From Lathyrus oleraceus (Eukaryota > Streptophyta > Magnoliopsida > Fabales > Fabaceae), in NCBI RefSeq assembly GCF_024323335.1, contig NC_066584.1, positions 432,723,408 through 432,787,407 on the forward strand: a DNA stretch of 64,000 bases, in the 5' to 3' direction. Below are positions 21,001 to 33,957 of the stretch, piece by piece. A program made the position numbers and the translations under genes. Every line of letters starts with the position of its first letter. The first letter of the stretch is position 1. The notes below the pieces were generated by a model, which made no database searches, was not told where the DNA came from, and saw only the letters and a list, made by a program, of their open reading frames with translations.

Positions 21001-23282
21001 AAAGTTTATAAATATTTTTTTACATTTATGGCTCGAACTATTTAACTTTTGATGAGTGTTTACATGCCTTGTGTGATAATTTTTTGATTATAGTCCATAC
21101 GTGATTGTATGTCTTTGCATGATTCACTTAATCTTGTATGATAATCTTGGATTGTTAAACAAGACATGGTTTGAAAAAAAAATCAAACCCCTTTCTAGGT
21201 TGTAAGAGCTTGCAAGTCATAAGTGTTTGTCTTGCCTTCAAAACACTTGTAAATATTCAAACCCTTTTCCATAATAAAATTGGAAGAAAAAGATTATCTG
21301 GGTGAAAGACCCAATCGTAGTCCTAAGTATTAGATCCAAGTTGTGAGAGCTTGCAAGTAATAAATCCTCATCTTTCAAACCAAAAATACATCAAACACAT
21401 TCAAACCTTTTGCCTCTTGGCACACATCTTCAAACCTTTTTCACAAGCGAAATATATTTTTCCTCAAGATGATGCAAGATAATACTTCATCCACAACCGT
21501 TGAATTGAGATAAGTGACGTTTTCTGTGAATGTTGATATCTAGAAATCAATTCAATGTGATGCAAACATCCGCTCCTCACCTGTTTTGGGTAAAATAATG
21601 TTTTATGTTGATTGAGACAAAATAAAGCTCTCTCCATGTTTCAAACAAAATTCAGAGAGGTGACAACAGCTGATGAGCTTGAAGTAGGTATCGGAGAATC
21701 ACGTCTACATGACCCTTGATCCTAGCCCATAATTCCCACCTCCCTCTATATGAGCATCTGGCTTAACCATTGCATGAATCGTCATCATATATTAATCATG
21801 TCGCTTCACTCGTGCATATCATTCACCTAGCATAGCATGAAGCCGTGTGTGCAATTCAAAGGAATCAAAGCCCAATATTTTATTGGCGTCTTTAAATCCC
21901 AAACTTTTCTGGTACCTTTTAAAACCAACTGGTTTGACGCTTCCTTCAAAATCCAACTTGCATGGCATCTTTTAAAGCCCAACTTTCTCGGTATATTTTT
22001 CCAACCTTTAGGGTTGATGATCTTTTTCCAACATTTATGGTTGATCATCTTTTGTTTCTGACTTTCATGGTTGACGAATCTTTTTCCAACCTTCATGGTT
22101 GCTAACCTTTTGTTTACAATCTTCATGGTTGATGAACCCTTTTTCTGTCTTCAGGATTGATGAATTTTCCCAACCTTCAGGTTGATGTCATTTCTTTTTC
22201 AAACTTCCGTGGTTGACTTTGTTTCCAGTTTATGAACTGATGATTCATTTGTGAAACCCCTTGTCTGCAAGGATGCTCTGGAACTTTCATGTTTAAACTT
22301 ATGGGTTCCCTGTTCTCATACTAGACCTAGAGCCTATTTCCCCTGTTGCTACTTAGCATGCATGGCTTCATGTGTCACATAAAGATAATAAAACATACAT
22401 ATGGCATGCATATCATGATCCATAAAATATTTCAATTATACCTCCAACAGGTGAACCTCTGAAAGTATACATGACATTCCATATCCCATACACACTTACC
22501 TATATCACCTTATGACCATTCTCAATGGGATTTTTTTGGATACTTTGGTATTTAATCCTCTTCTACCTTGAATACTCTAAAAAAATTATTCTTCTTCTCG
22601 AGTACTTGGATACGAGTAGCCTTACTCGGCCATTCGAGTAATCGTCATCCAACAAAACACTCAACCAATCAAACTTGTTTTCTACCCTTGTGCTACCCCA
22701 AAAACATTTTCAGAAAAGAGTATGCTACATCCATTTCTATGCAAAACAAACAAATACTCCAGCCTCCAAGAGTGAGCAACAAGTAAAAGGTTTAATCGCT
22801 CAAATGTGATTCAAGTATCACTCTCTTTAAAAGCAATCCACCCAGTACTTCTCTTTGGGTAGAACTACGTATGCCTTGAGTTCTTCATAGCACCTGATGA
22901 TACTTAAGAGCAGGATTAGGAAATCTTGTCAGACACATTAATATTAAAAAACCCTAAGTCTCTCATTTCTTTCCTTTTTTTCTCACTCAGTAAGTAGAAG
23001 ATAACATTTAACATTAGCTAACACTCTATCGTAAATCTAAATAAGTGGTTCCCATTGAATACAACGGACGTGAGTGGTGATAATACCTCCCCCTTGTGTA
23101 ATCGACTCCCGAACCCGAATTTGGTTGCGACGACCATTTTCTTTTTCTTTTGTTAAGGGTTTTATAGATATTTTCCCTTTCCTCCTTTGAAATAAATAAA
23201 GTTCGGTGGAGACTCTGTTCGAACATCTTTTCCGCGAGCATCCGAGTGCATCGTGAAGAATCGTATTTTTTGAGATACGACA
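21000..23282 (+). repeat. LTR (3' part or whole) of a plus-strand Tat element
   Basis: The right end is firm: it ends GAGATACGACA at 23282, two bases before a primer site, and carries the conserved Tat block (TAATACCTCCCCCTTG, CGACTCCCGAACCC, GGTTGCGACGACC, GAAATAAATAAAGTTCGG). The left boundary is uncertain; no clear TG start was found, so the LTR may be truncated. It contains a diverged tandem repeat at 21995-22210 and a repeated GAGAGCTTGCAAGT at about 21208 and 21342. Confidence 0.65.
21995..22210 (+). repeat. Diverged ~33-36-bp tandem repeats
   Basis: Six or so units built on CCAACCTTCATGGTTGATGA followed by a T-rich spacer. Each carries a weak inverted pair, CAACC/GGTTG. They lie inside the Tat LTR. 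Confidence 0.75.
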
Positions 23283-23284
23283 GC

Positions 23285-23302
23285 TGGCGACTCTGCTGGG
23301 GA
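23285..23302 (+). promoter_or_regulatory. Primer binding site of the plus-strand Tat element
   Basis: TGGCGACTCTGCTGGGGA follows the LTR end by two bases, identical over 18 bases to the Ogre primer site at 6005-6023. Confidence 0.85.
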
Positions 23303-25795
23303 AATACAGGAGGCTAGAGAGAGTCAGACCTAGCTTAGTTTTATTTGTGTTTAGTATTAGCTTTGTTTGATTTATTTTTCTATCTTTTTTTTAATATCTC
23401 ATTATACTGTTATCTATGATCTGTTTATTGGTTCTCATTGGCATTTGTAGGGATCTCTGATTATTGATACTTTGTATGATAGGCTCTCTACCCGAGTCTG
23501 AGAAAAAACATAGGATTAAGGTGGTGGTTGTGTAGTGTTGGACCGCGAGGAGCCTTCCCCTCTAGGATAATACGAAGACCCCGCCTAGAGTAGATTCTCT
23601 TGGAGATGTTATTGTCTGACGAGCCTTTGTCATGGCAATAATGTTTTCAAGTTGGATCGATGACTATAGGGACCTTTTAGAATCTATTTCATCTTTGGTG
23701 GTTGTGTAGTATTAGACTGTGAGGAGCCTTCATCGTTGGGACAATACAAAGACCCCGCTTAGAGTAGATTCTCTTGGAGATGTTATTGTCCGACGAGCCT
23801 TTGTCATGAAGATAATGTTTTCAAGTTGGATCAGTGACTCTATGAACCCTTTAATCCAAACTCTTAGAGCTAACTTGGTGGGTAGGGTTTCATGGGTATA
23901 TAAAACTTAGAACTACCATGATGTAGGAAGCCTACCTAAATTAGGTTACTTTGTTGTTATCAATGTTACCTCATATTGTTAAATGCACATGACATTTTAT
24001 TGCATGCATATGTGGCATGACATTGCATTTTTGCATATCAAAAACCAAATTATGCATTCACATACCATTTGCATCCAATATGCATCATGCATGTCATTTA
24101 CCAAACAAAAACTTATCCATCATTTGTCCATAACGAACAATTGCTTTCCTGACACCCACATCAGACTCGAAGCGGTTCTCGAAAAATTATGGACCCAGGG
24201 GATCATAGGCAATTTTTGTTAAGAGAAGATGTTGGCTTGATAGAAAAAAAACTAGACCAACTCTAAAGAGGGCCAACCCAACAGTGGATCAAGCATAAGA
24301 GTTCATCCTCAACTAGAAATCATCTGGCTATTTGTGTTTTCATTTGTACTTTCTTTACATGTTGAATGTTTATTTGCTTTTAAGTATTATTATTTTCTTT
24401 CAATGGTAATATTATGAAGTGATCATGCATTTCTGATTCAATCATGTCGTATTCACTCATTTCCCATTTTATATCAAAAAAAAATATATTTCTCCCCTTC
24501 ACGTTTCTTTATCAAAGTGTTGTTTTAGCAAAATTTTGAGGGAGGATGATGAAAATAAAATATCCAAAATTGTTGACAAGTATGCTTTCAAATAGAAATT
24601 GTTGATGATGTAAGACATTGTTTCAACTCCCAAACACCAGAGATATAAGGAAGATAATCCCTCATCAATCCCTTTGAGCCTAGAAGTTGGTGTTTCTTTC
24701 TAAACAAAATAACCCTTTATTCTGAACCCGGGGCAGAGTAATTTTCAGTTAATTCGACTATGTATTCAAATCTCAAGAGGATCATTCCGAACACCTAAGA
24801 GGTGTAACCACGTGCTTCTCTTCACACACATCAAGAAGCGTCGAAGTAGTCATGAATCTGTAGAAAAAGAACAAGAAAAAATCCCTCTAAGTCAAACACT
24901 GAGAATGTGACTTAGGAAAAAATTGGGGCATCCCGGTGGACTGAGAGTTCAAAAGAACCAGTCCAGACAAAAGTTAGGGAAAAGAAGAAAAAGAGAAAAG
25001 AAATAGAAAATGAAAATAAGTGACCCTCATATCAAGAATCAAAGGGTCACCAAAATTTCTGACAGACTCAAATTTTATGATTATCAAAAAATAGGTGACT
25101 GTAACCTTAAATGAATGACTATCATTGGTTCTCAAGCCATCATATTCACACCTTCAAAATTCTCTGAGAAAATTTGAATGCATTTATCGATTTAACTGAA
25201 CGTAGGATTCAAGATCATCAAGGAGATTAAGGTGAGTTAAAATCAAAATTTTGAGCTTATATCCTTTTGTTCAAAAACCGTGAATCACACCACGCGACAA
25301 CTCTCAAAAGACCTAATTGAAGCAATGTTTCTTTTGAAAGCATACTCAGCAAAGTTGTGTTAACCTGACTCCTAGATACTTGCTAATCATTTGTATTGGT
25401 ATCATATCTCATTGTCTTTTGCACTTTGAATAAACCAGTGATCCATTCACTGTATATCACCTTCATTTCAATAATGATTGATTTTAAAATTTTGCACGAG
25501 AACTGCATCAACATTATCATTTTTGAATGAACAATTTTATTTGTAAATCGGCACTTAACATCAAGGAAATTCTTCCATAAAGCAATCAGTTGGTGCAAGT
25601 TATTTCAAGATTCAATAAATATGAGGCAATCACTTCGAGACGCACCAGGTCTCTTCAAGACTCATATTGGGACAAGCCACTTCGAGAGTACTGTGAAGCT
25701 CGCCACTTCAAAATTTCATGCAAAGTTAAAGACACGATCATTTAGTTGTTTCGTATATTTTCTGGGAACAGTTTGGAAGGCCTTCTTTTAGTTCG
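23303..25795 (+). mobile_element. Internal remnant of the plus-strand Tat element
   Basis: Downstream of the primer site there is a leader with a two-copy direct repeat (23522-23870), then about 1.9 kb with no recognisable gag, protease or RT. A stretch near 24720-24990 (CCCGGGGCAGAGTAATTTTC, later TTGGGGCATCCCGGTGGACT) resembles non-coding parts of legume Tat elements. The element ends where copy B of the segmental duplication begins, so it is truncated with no second LTR. Confidence 0.55.
23522..23870 (+). repeat. Direct repeat of about 175 bp in the Tat leader
   Basis: Both units share GTGGTTGTGTAGT, then GAGGAGCCTTC, AGAGTAGATTCTCTTGGAGA and GACGAGCCTTTGTCATG. They start near 23522 and 23697 and differ at a moderate number of bases. 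Confidence 0.85.
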
Positions 25796-26324
25796 TGTCC
25801 AATTATAGCATTACTATATCTGTGATGTGTTAGCTGCTTTGTTTCTTCGCATATATGACAGTGTATGAAAAATGGAAATGAAATCAAGTATCAGTTTTAA
25901 ATTGTTTCAAGATCTATGGTAGCTTTACTCTTAATATATTGCATGCATGATAGATTAATTGCAGTGAATTTAAGTATAATTACGAACACTAGAAGTGTAT
26001 GTAGCATGATATTTAGTTTTGGAATTGTGTTGAATATATAAAGAAACAAATAATTATCATATCTTGGTGAAAAATTGTTGGTCCAACATTTTCTGCTGTA
26101 AGAAGGGCCTGTGTGTAAATGGAAAATTGAAATCTATACATTTTGAGGTATTAACTTTGTAAGATGCCTTCTGTTCATAATTGTGTTTCTCCCCCAATAA
26201 GAGCTTCACTACATCTGCAAACTATTTCAGGGGAGTTCAACATGAAAACACCGATTAATAATCTGAAATTAAGTATGATGAGCATAGTAAGTTTATCGCA
26301 TGTTCATATTGTTGGTATGACGAC

Positions 26325-26549
26325 ATGCCTTTTAGGATAATGTATGTACACATTACATATGACGCACGACTTCGCGATAAGGCATTATATGAAAATGCTG
26401 AAATCAATCACTTTTTTGGCCAAACTGTTTTAATGAAAAATGTAGCATTGCATGTTTTAGCTTCAACTTCTTTAGATTGCTTTAAGAATAAGGAAGCCTT
26501 TGAGCTTAATCATGTGGTGTCATTCTGTACTCTGAAATTTTCAAAATGA
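26325..26549 (+). CDS. Short ORF, 74 aa, unknown
   Basis: The frame starts MPFRIMYVHITYDARLRDKA. No family is recognised. Copy A has the same DNA but a frameshift near 16540. Coding status is doubtful. Confidence 0.15.
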   Translation: MPFRIMYVHITYDARLRDKALYENAEINHFFGQTVLMKNVALHVLASTSLDCFKNKEAFELNHVVSFCTLKFSK

Positions 26550-27429
26550 CCATTCTAGTAAGGTGTAAGTTAATAATATAGATTCTACGTGAATGACTTT
26601 GCAAACTATCAATGTACACAATATTAAAAATGTTCTTGATCAAATAATGATTTTATGCCTGTCCCCGAACTTCCTTGATTTTTCTTCGTTCGATATTCAT
26701 CTTTTATAGTGACTTGAATGTATATAACAAATTCAAATAATCTAATTCAACATTTATACATTATCACCTCATATGTTATTTATTGATAATAGTTAATAAA
26801 TCAAATTTTAAAACAATTTGTACTAAAGTAGCACTACCCCACTTAAACTCATACTAAAGAATTTATCCGATCTTAATTTTAAATTTCAATCAAATCAAAT
26901 TTCAATCAAATCAAATTTGATCAAATTTAGTTTAAATTTTAAATCAAATCTCATTCAATCTTTAAATTATTCTAAAAGTCAAATCTAAACTTATGCTAAT
27001 TCAAATTAGAAATATAGTAATTGAAATTAATATAATAATTCTTATAAAGCAAAATTGATTAATCAAGAAAATTATTTTATTTCTTAATAGAATTTAAATT
27101 TTAGAGAGAAAAAGAATCATGTTGGAATCATTTGAAATAATTGTATATAATGGATAAATGATAGATTTTTTATTTAATTTATAATTTAAAACAAAGATAG
27201 AGATCATACTTTTAAAAAGAAAACAATTTATATTTAAATTGGATAACAACTACTTTCCTAATTTTGTGATAGTTAGTTTACTAGTGGATATTATCCAGCA
27301 GTTACCCTTATAAATTAACATAACCTATTCAATCATCAAACAATTCCAAGCTTGCCTCTTTTTCCCATAAACCTCTCTTTCATTGTTCTATTTCAACTTT
27401 TTTCTCGAGTCAAAACTAAGTGAAATAAC

Positions 27430-27726
27430 ATGGAGCCATCACTTTGTGTCAATGGTTGTGGATTTTATGGATCTCCTTCAAACATGAATCTATGTTCAAA
27501 GTGTTACAACGAATATATCAAAGAAAATATTACTAAATCGGTTGAGGAAGACTTGGTCATTGAATCAACATCTTCTTATCTTTCAAATAACTTTAGTATT
27601 AATGAAGTCGAAGAAGTTATTTCTCTAAATAACCTAAAGAACATGAAGAAGAAAAAGAGGTGCAAGAATTGTAATAGAAAAGTGGGACTTATAGGATTTG
27701 AGTGCCGTTGTGGAGGCATGTTTTGA
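27430..27726 (+). pseudogene. A20/AN1 stress-associated protein, truncated in AN1 (copy B)
   Basis: It encodes the same 98 residues as copy A: complete A20 finger and first half of AN1, ending at the same TGA. The TATA box (27309-27315) and leader are kept, with only small differences around the ATG. Identity over the coding part indicates a recent duplication or gene conversion. As with copy A, an A20-only product is possible but unproven. Confidence 0.8.
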
Positions 27727-28559
27727 ATGCATAGATATTCAGAAGAATATTGATAGTCAAACAAAATTCTCTATGTAAGGGTGATAAATTAGAACACCGA
27801 GTTTAAGATATGATAAATAAATAATTGATTTTTTTATTATTTTAGTTGTTTTTTTTTTATACAATTAAGAGTGGTAATTTAATCTTTAGGGTCATATATT
27901 TCTTGTTTCCTTCTTCTATTATCAAATGAATATGTATTTCATATTTTCCATCATTCATTGCTTTTCAACTATTATTACATATTATTAGAAAAGTGTTAAT
28001 AACATATATATTTTAAAATATTTTTATAATTTGTTAAATTCTCATAAATCTTATGACAATAAAAGTTCATATATTTCACCGTAAACCATATTTTAAATTA
28101 ATAAAATAAAAATATATAAAAATATGTTGCCGAGTATATATATACACACTAGGTGTTAGAATAAGAAACACAATTCACACACTCACTTTGTTACGATAGA
28201 GAAAGAGAATTGGAAAAAAATGAGTAATTTTTGAATTGAATTCAAATAGCGTGTATACATTAATCTCAACTAATTAATTAATAAAAACAAAATATCTACC
28301 CTAATCGGTAATCATAACTTGGTATTTGGCTACCACTCCATGATATTCGGCTACCACGGCCTTGTAATAGAATATTAAGAAACTTGATTATAAGTTTGAC
28401 AACACACAACCTTAATTCAAATTTTCTAATGCCTCCAATCTCATTAATTTTTTAAATATATTGAATGTCACAATTGTTACATCTTTGGTTAGTTATAGAC
28501 ATATTTTCAAGGTTTATTGCAGACACATTTTTAATATTCAATGTCCCCTCATGACACTT

Positions 28560-28770
28560 TTTATTGCACAGTTCTTGTATCAAATTCATAAAGATATAGC
28601 TTGACAAACACATAAAGATGATGCAATATACTCAACTTTATATTATGATATTGCCACAATCGGTTCCTTCCTTAAGCATTAAGTGATTGGTGTTTCTCCA
28701 TACAAAAAGATGCAGTCTACAGTCGATTTTCTACCATCTTTGTCACCAAACCAATTAGAGTCGGTGTATC
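28560..28770 (-). pseudogene. Ty1/copia RNase H remnant (copy B)
   Basis: This is the duplicate of the remnant at 18440, with the same GYTDSNWFGDKDGRKS frame and a few substitutions. Confidence 0.65.
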
Positions 28771-29803
28771 CAAGTAATTTGCAACTTTCTTCCTTGTCAA
28801 GTGTTTGAAACGAGATGCCATAATCCGTTTAATTTAAAAACAAGTTTGATTTAACTTAAGGGATTAAACTTAAAAACATCCTAGGATATATTGTGCAAAA
28901 ATTGAGTTTGAAACATGTTGACATTTAAAGTCGAAAAGTAAAGGATTTGAAAGTAAATTTCAAAAAAATCAATCAATGATTTAAAAGTAAAACATCAATT
29001 CATAAAACGGAACACATGTACATACATTCTTAGAGCATTCTTTTCTCTCTAACACTCGGATACTTTGAGTTTTCAAAATTTGTATACAATTGCGGACCCC
29101 TTAAAACACAAGTAAATGCTACTTGTATACTGGTCCTAACATAACCGCATGCAACAGTCAACACAGTAAATCATGCAACGTCTTTGATTCCATGCAATCC
29201 TCCTCTCGACAAACTTCCACGTGTCTTTAAATAACTGTCTGATCTTATCCATTCGCTTCGTTCGACCGTTGTGACATCAAGTGTAAAAACTTAGAATTTC
29301 ACTAACTGCAAAAATTAATAAATCTCTGGTATCTAACTGCTTGGAAATTTGACCAAAACTAGCAACATCATCCGACATGAAACAGTTTGTCGAAAACACA
29401 CGTTTGGTCTTGTGGTCGAATGACCATTTCGACTTAAGAAAAACCAAATCATTACGGTCTTCAAAAACTTCCAAATTCTTAAAATCGAGGTTGGTGTCGA
29501 AAATTCAAGGTAACAAATTGTCCTCACCCAAATTGCCATGTTTCGACTTTCCTCTTAATCAAAAGGAGAAAAATGACATTTTTGATATTATTATCAATAG
29601 GTTACAAGGAGACTTATCATGTGTAATTCAACTTTGATAGATTTAAGTTTTGTGTTACAATTTGAATAAAAAGGGTGTCTAAGACCCAACTCTTTAACTC
29701 TAATTCACTTCAAATTCTCAATGGGTCCATGACCATTTTATTTCCTTCACCACAAAGGTAGACCCTCAAGCAATTTGTTCATATATCCATCTTCTTCTCC
29801 AAA

Positions 29804-30079
29804 TTATCCTTCAAACATGTCCATTGTGTAAGAAAGCCTAACACCAAAACAGAAAAATTCAGTTACAAACAATACCCAAAACAATGTAAAAATCATCAAA
29901 ATTTCAAAGAAAAAGAGCATTTTTTTACTGTAGTAGAGATTATCCAGCATGTTCATTTTCAATTCAAATTCAAAAAAGCGAAGAATGAGGAAAACAACAA
30001 AAAAAGGGCAGCAAAAAAGGTATAACATCCGAATTTCACCAAAAAAGACCACCAATTTCTGCAGCATAATGCAGACAAC
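29804..30079 (-). pseudogene. Small hydrophobic ORF, N-terminus lost (copy B)
   Basis: The C-terminal ~90 residues match the copy A ORF (from VVCIMLQKLVVFFGE), but the first ~40 residues are replaced by unrelated sequence because the duplication ends at 30080. Confidence 0.3.
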
Positions 30080-30102
30080 TTCTCCTTTCAAACAACTTTA
30101 GT

Positions 30103-30300
30103 ATTACTAAATCGGTTGAGGAAGACTTGGTCATTGAATCAACATCTTCTTATCTTTCAAACAACTTTAGTATTAATGAAATTGAGGAAGTTACTTCTCT
30201 AAATAACAATAAGAACAAGAAGAAGAAAAAGAGGTGCAAGAATTGTAACAGAAAAGTGGGACTTATAGGATTTGAGTGCCGTTGTGGAGGCATGTTTTGA
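30103..30300 (+). pseudogene. A20/AN1 gene fragment lacking A20 (copy C)
   Basis: The frame starts inside the linker (ITKSVEEDLVIES) and runs to the same half AN1 finger and the same TGA as copies A and B, with substitutions (for example EIEEVTSLNNNKNKKKKK). It has no promoter, ATG or A20 finger. Just before it, 30082-30104 repeats about 20 bases of this gene's own sequence (compare 30150-30174), the mark of a replication-slippage or template-switch junction. Confidence 0.8.
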
Positions 30301-30798
30301 ATGCATATATATCTAAAAGACCATGTGTGCATGGTAAATTTAAAGAATATTGATAGTCAAATATTAGAAAAACAAAATTCTCTATGTATGGGTGATAAAT
30401 TAGAACACCAAGTCTAAGATATGATAAATAAATAATTGTTTTTTTTTTATTATTTTAGTTTTTTTTTGCAATTAAGAATGGTAATTTATACTTTAGGGTC
30501 ATATATTTATTGTTTTCTTTTTTATTATCAAATGAATATGTATTTCATATTTTCCATCATTCATTGCTTTTCAACTATTATTACATATTACTAGAGAAGT
30601 GTTAATAACATATATATATATATTTTAAATATTTTTATATTAAGTTCTCATAAATCTTATGACAATAAAAATTCATATATTTCACTGAATTATATAAATT
30701 CTGGGCGTAAACCATATTTTAAGTTAATAGAATAAAAATGTATAGAAATATATTGCCGGGTATTATTATAATTTTGTATATATTATGTAACATTTTTA

Positions 30799-31318
<520 letters not shown>

Positions 31319-31445
31319 TTCTTATTGGATGATAGTGTAAAATTTTAAAAAGCAATCCTTTATACCCTGTTTTTTTTCTTCATATTATGAGATTATAAGT
31401 GAAACAAAGATATATGAGAATACATAAAAATATATCCAACGAAGT

Positions 31446-32355
31446 AGAAATTCGCATATGCTTAGTTATCTCTCTTCCTTCCTCCTATTGATTTCTCGTC
31501 TTCCTCTTCTTTCTACAAATTTGAAGGTGTTTGTTATGGTTAAAATTTCTTCTCTAAATTTCTATTGCTACTGGTTTCTGTTGTATGTCTGGTATAAGGA
31601 TTTTTGAACTTTTCTAATAGTTGTTGCGTTTTTGTGTCTGATATGTATATGGTGGCTTGGGGTTTTTGAATTCTTGATGGCTGCTAGGTTTTTTTTTTGT
31701 TTTGTGATTGTCTCTTGCTCTGTTAATTATGCCTTTATTGTGATGGATTAGCTTTGAATAGTTGTAGGTTGAGGGAAATGGGAAAGAAGTAGAGGAATCA
31801 ATTTTGTGTCAATAGTATATTTGCAATCTTAGTGAAATTATACATTGTTGCTCTTGTTATGGTAATTGCAGTTGTCTGCACTATGCTGCAGAAAACGATG
31901 GTCTTTTTTGGTGAAAATCGGTTGGTGTACATGTTTTTATGCCCTTGTTTTGTTGTTTTCCTCGCTCTTCCCTTTTATTAATTTGAATCGAAAATGAACA
32001 TGCTGGATAATCTCTACTGCAGTAAAATATTTTTGCTCTTTTTCTTTGAAATTTTGATGATTTTTACACTATTTTGGGTATTGTTTGTAACTGATTTTTT
32101 TTGTTTTGGTGTTAGGTTTTCTTTCACAATGTACATGTTTGAAGGATAATTTGGAGAAGAAGATGGATGTATGAAAAAATTGCTTGGGGGTTTACCTTGG
32201 TGGTTAAGGAAAGAAAATGGCCATGGACCCATTGAGAATTTGAAATGAATTATGGTTTAAGAGTTAGGTCTTAGGCACCATTTTTATTCAAATTGTAACA
32301 CAAACCTTAAATGTATCAAACTTGAGTTACACATGATAAGTCTCCTTGTAACCTA
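31446..32355 (+). repeat. Inverted, diverged copy of the copy A right end
   Basis: The sequence matches the reverse complement of about 19470-20335 at perhaps 85-90 percent by eye (for example GGTGGCTTGGGGTTTTTGAA, reverse of 20096-20127). It includes the small hydrophobic ORF, broken here by at least two stops. It is clearly older than the A/B duplication. Confidence 0.8.
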
Positions 32356-32359
32356 TTTA

Positions 32360-32962
32360 TTTACTATAATTGTGAATCTTTGAAATTATTTTGAAAAATA
32401 TGAATGCATATTTGTTATTTCGAATTCAATTAAACCTTTGAGTTTTAAGATTATGAATGGGAGATCTCAAACAAAAACAAAATGAATGTATGTCATTTGA
32501 AATCAATTAGGTCATTGAATTATAACATTATGAATGTGAGACCAATTGAATAACAAAAGTCAAAATGAAAGTGTGTCATTGAGACACTTATTAATAATGT
32601 AATGCATGCATGAATGGATGTGAGAAATGCATGGATCATGACAAAGAATCATGCAAGGTTTATTTTGGCTAAATAGGAATCTCTTTTTTACAAAACTTAA
32701 GAGCAAATAGTTCTTGGCTTATAAGCAAACCCAAAGTGAACCAAAATGAACCAGATGACCCAATGAAGTTTCTACTTCAGTGATTTTTAGTGGTGCATAA
32801 CATGAATTTACAAATTCTTCGACCACACCAAATGATCATAAGAAGTTAATTCAAATAAAGAGATACAGATGAATGAAATGCAAATGAATGACTGCAAACA
32901 AATGAATGAATGAATTGAATGAGAGCAGATGAATTTAATGGGGGAAAATTTAAGGTGTGACA
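32360..32962 (-). repeat. LTR fragment with TGTCACACC tip
   Basis: On the minus strand it begins TGTCACACCTTAAATTTTCC at 32962, a Tat-type LTR start. The other end fades near 32360 at the inverted repeat. No primer site or coding was seen. It cuts into exon-like sequence at 32963. Confidence 0.5.
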
Positions 32963-33957
32963 GGCGTTTAGGATTCCAGCATCAGAAGATAACAAAGGAA
33001 GAGATTTTGCACCAGAACCACCATTGACTAAATAGAAAATCGCAATCTGGGCATAGCAGGTACTAATCAATTATAATTTTTATTAATGCTTAAATTATTA
33101 TTTTAGTCAAATACACCTCACAATTTCCCCAATTTTTGTTAACAATTTGAGAAGATGAACATTGCAACACCACTTTTTTTTGGAAGTGAGAGACACATGG
33201 TAAGACGAACCAGAAGATAAACGCAGTCTGAGTAAATCATTTCTCGATAATATCCCAAATCAAATATTTTTTTGAATATGAGAGAATCTCAACCGTTCAA
33301 CTCCAACATGATAAAGGGCTTCATCAATAATGGATTTTCTCATAACAATGTAAACCTTGATAAGCTTTTTTCCATAGCCAGACGAAATCATGCTGCAATA
33401 AGTAATAGCTTTCGAATTCGCCATGGCAAAGCTCTCTCCGTCCCAAAAGTGATTAGGGCAAAGTAACTCAATGAGTTTATATTGGTTGTATAAAATAGAA
33501 AGTGACTTATATGAAGCAAAAATACATTCTATGTAATACAAGTTATTATTCTGTTAATAAAAACGGTGTTGTTATTTTATTAATGATAATTTTACAACAT
33601 GAGTTACAGGTTTGATAAATCAAACATGAATGTCAAGGCTAAAACAATACAATATAGCATCATGATAACAATTGACTCTTGATTCAAGATAATTGTTAAA
33701 TCATCTTTTGTAATGGATGCTACTAAACTATTGAATTAAATAATGAAGATGGCGTAAGGTTGCAACATGTTAAAAGAAGTACAATCCAATTACAATATGT
33801 ATGATAATAATACATATAATCAGTCAATAAGAGGCTCTCCTAGTATTTCCATGTTCAAAAGTTCAACTAATCGAAAGGTTGCAGCTTCTCAAGGAAAAAA
33901 TGTTTGCAGTAGAAATTCCAATTTTTGTGCAGACGTAGAAAAAAGCAGTTTAAGTTC
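32963..33957. other. Low-copy stretch with exon-like islands
   Basis: Three islands look coding. 32963-33036 reads as a plausible C-terminus on plus (IPASEDNKGRDFAPEPPLTK, stop) or, on minus, as an exon after an acceptor-like GCCCAG. 33272-33466 on plus reads MRESQPFNSNMIKGFINN... to a GCAAAGTAAC donor-like end. 33750-33957 on plus reads IRGSPSISMFKSSTNRKVAA and is cut by the Copia-A LTR. I recognise no family and cannot join them into one model. Confidence 0.3.

Larger units (their letters stand above)
25804..30080. repeat. Segmental duplication, copy B
   Basis: It matches copy A from 15873 to about 19912. Copy B has an extra ~250 bases at about 26990-27290, a shorter (TA)n, and an additional 45-base segment near 28063. 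It ends abruptly at about 30080, where a rearranged third zinc-finger fragment begins. Confidence 0.9.

Noticed and set aside
23285..23302. Part of a tRNA gene
   Set aside because: Only the 3'-end complement of a tRNA is present, directly next to an LTR end, so it is a primer binding site. The same holds for 6005, 43595, 45852 and 56776.
33260..33541. 93-aa minus-strand ORF
   Set aside because: It overlaps a more coding-like plus-strand island and shows no family match; neither is secure.
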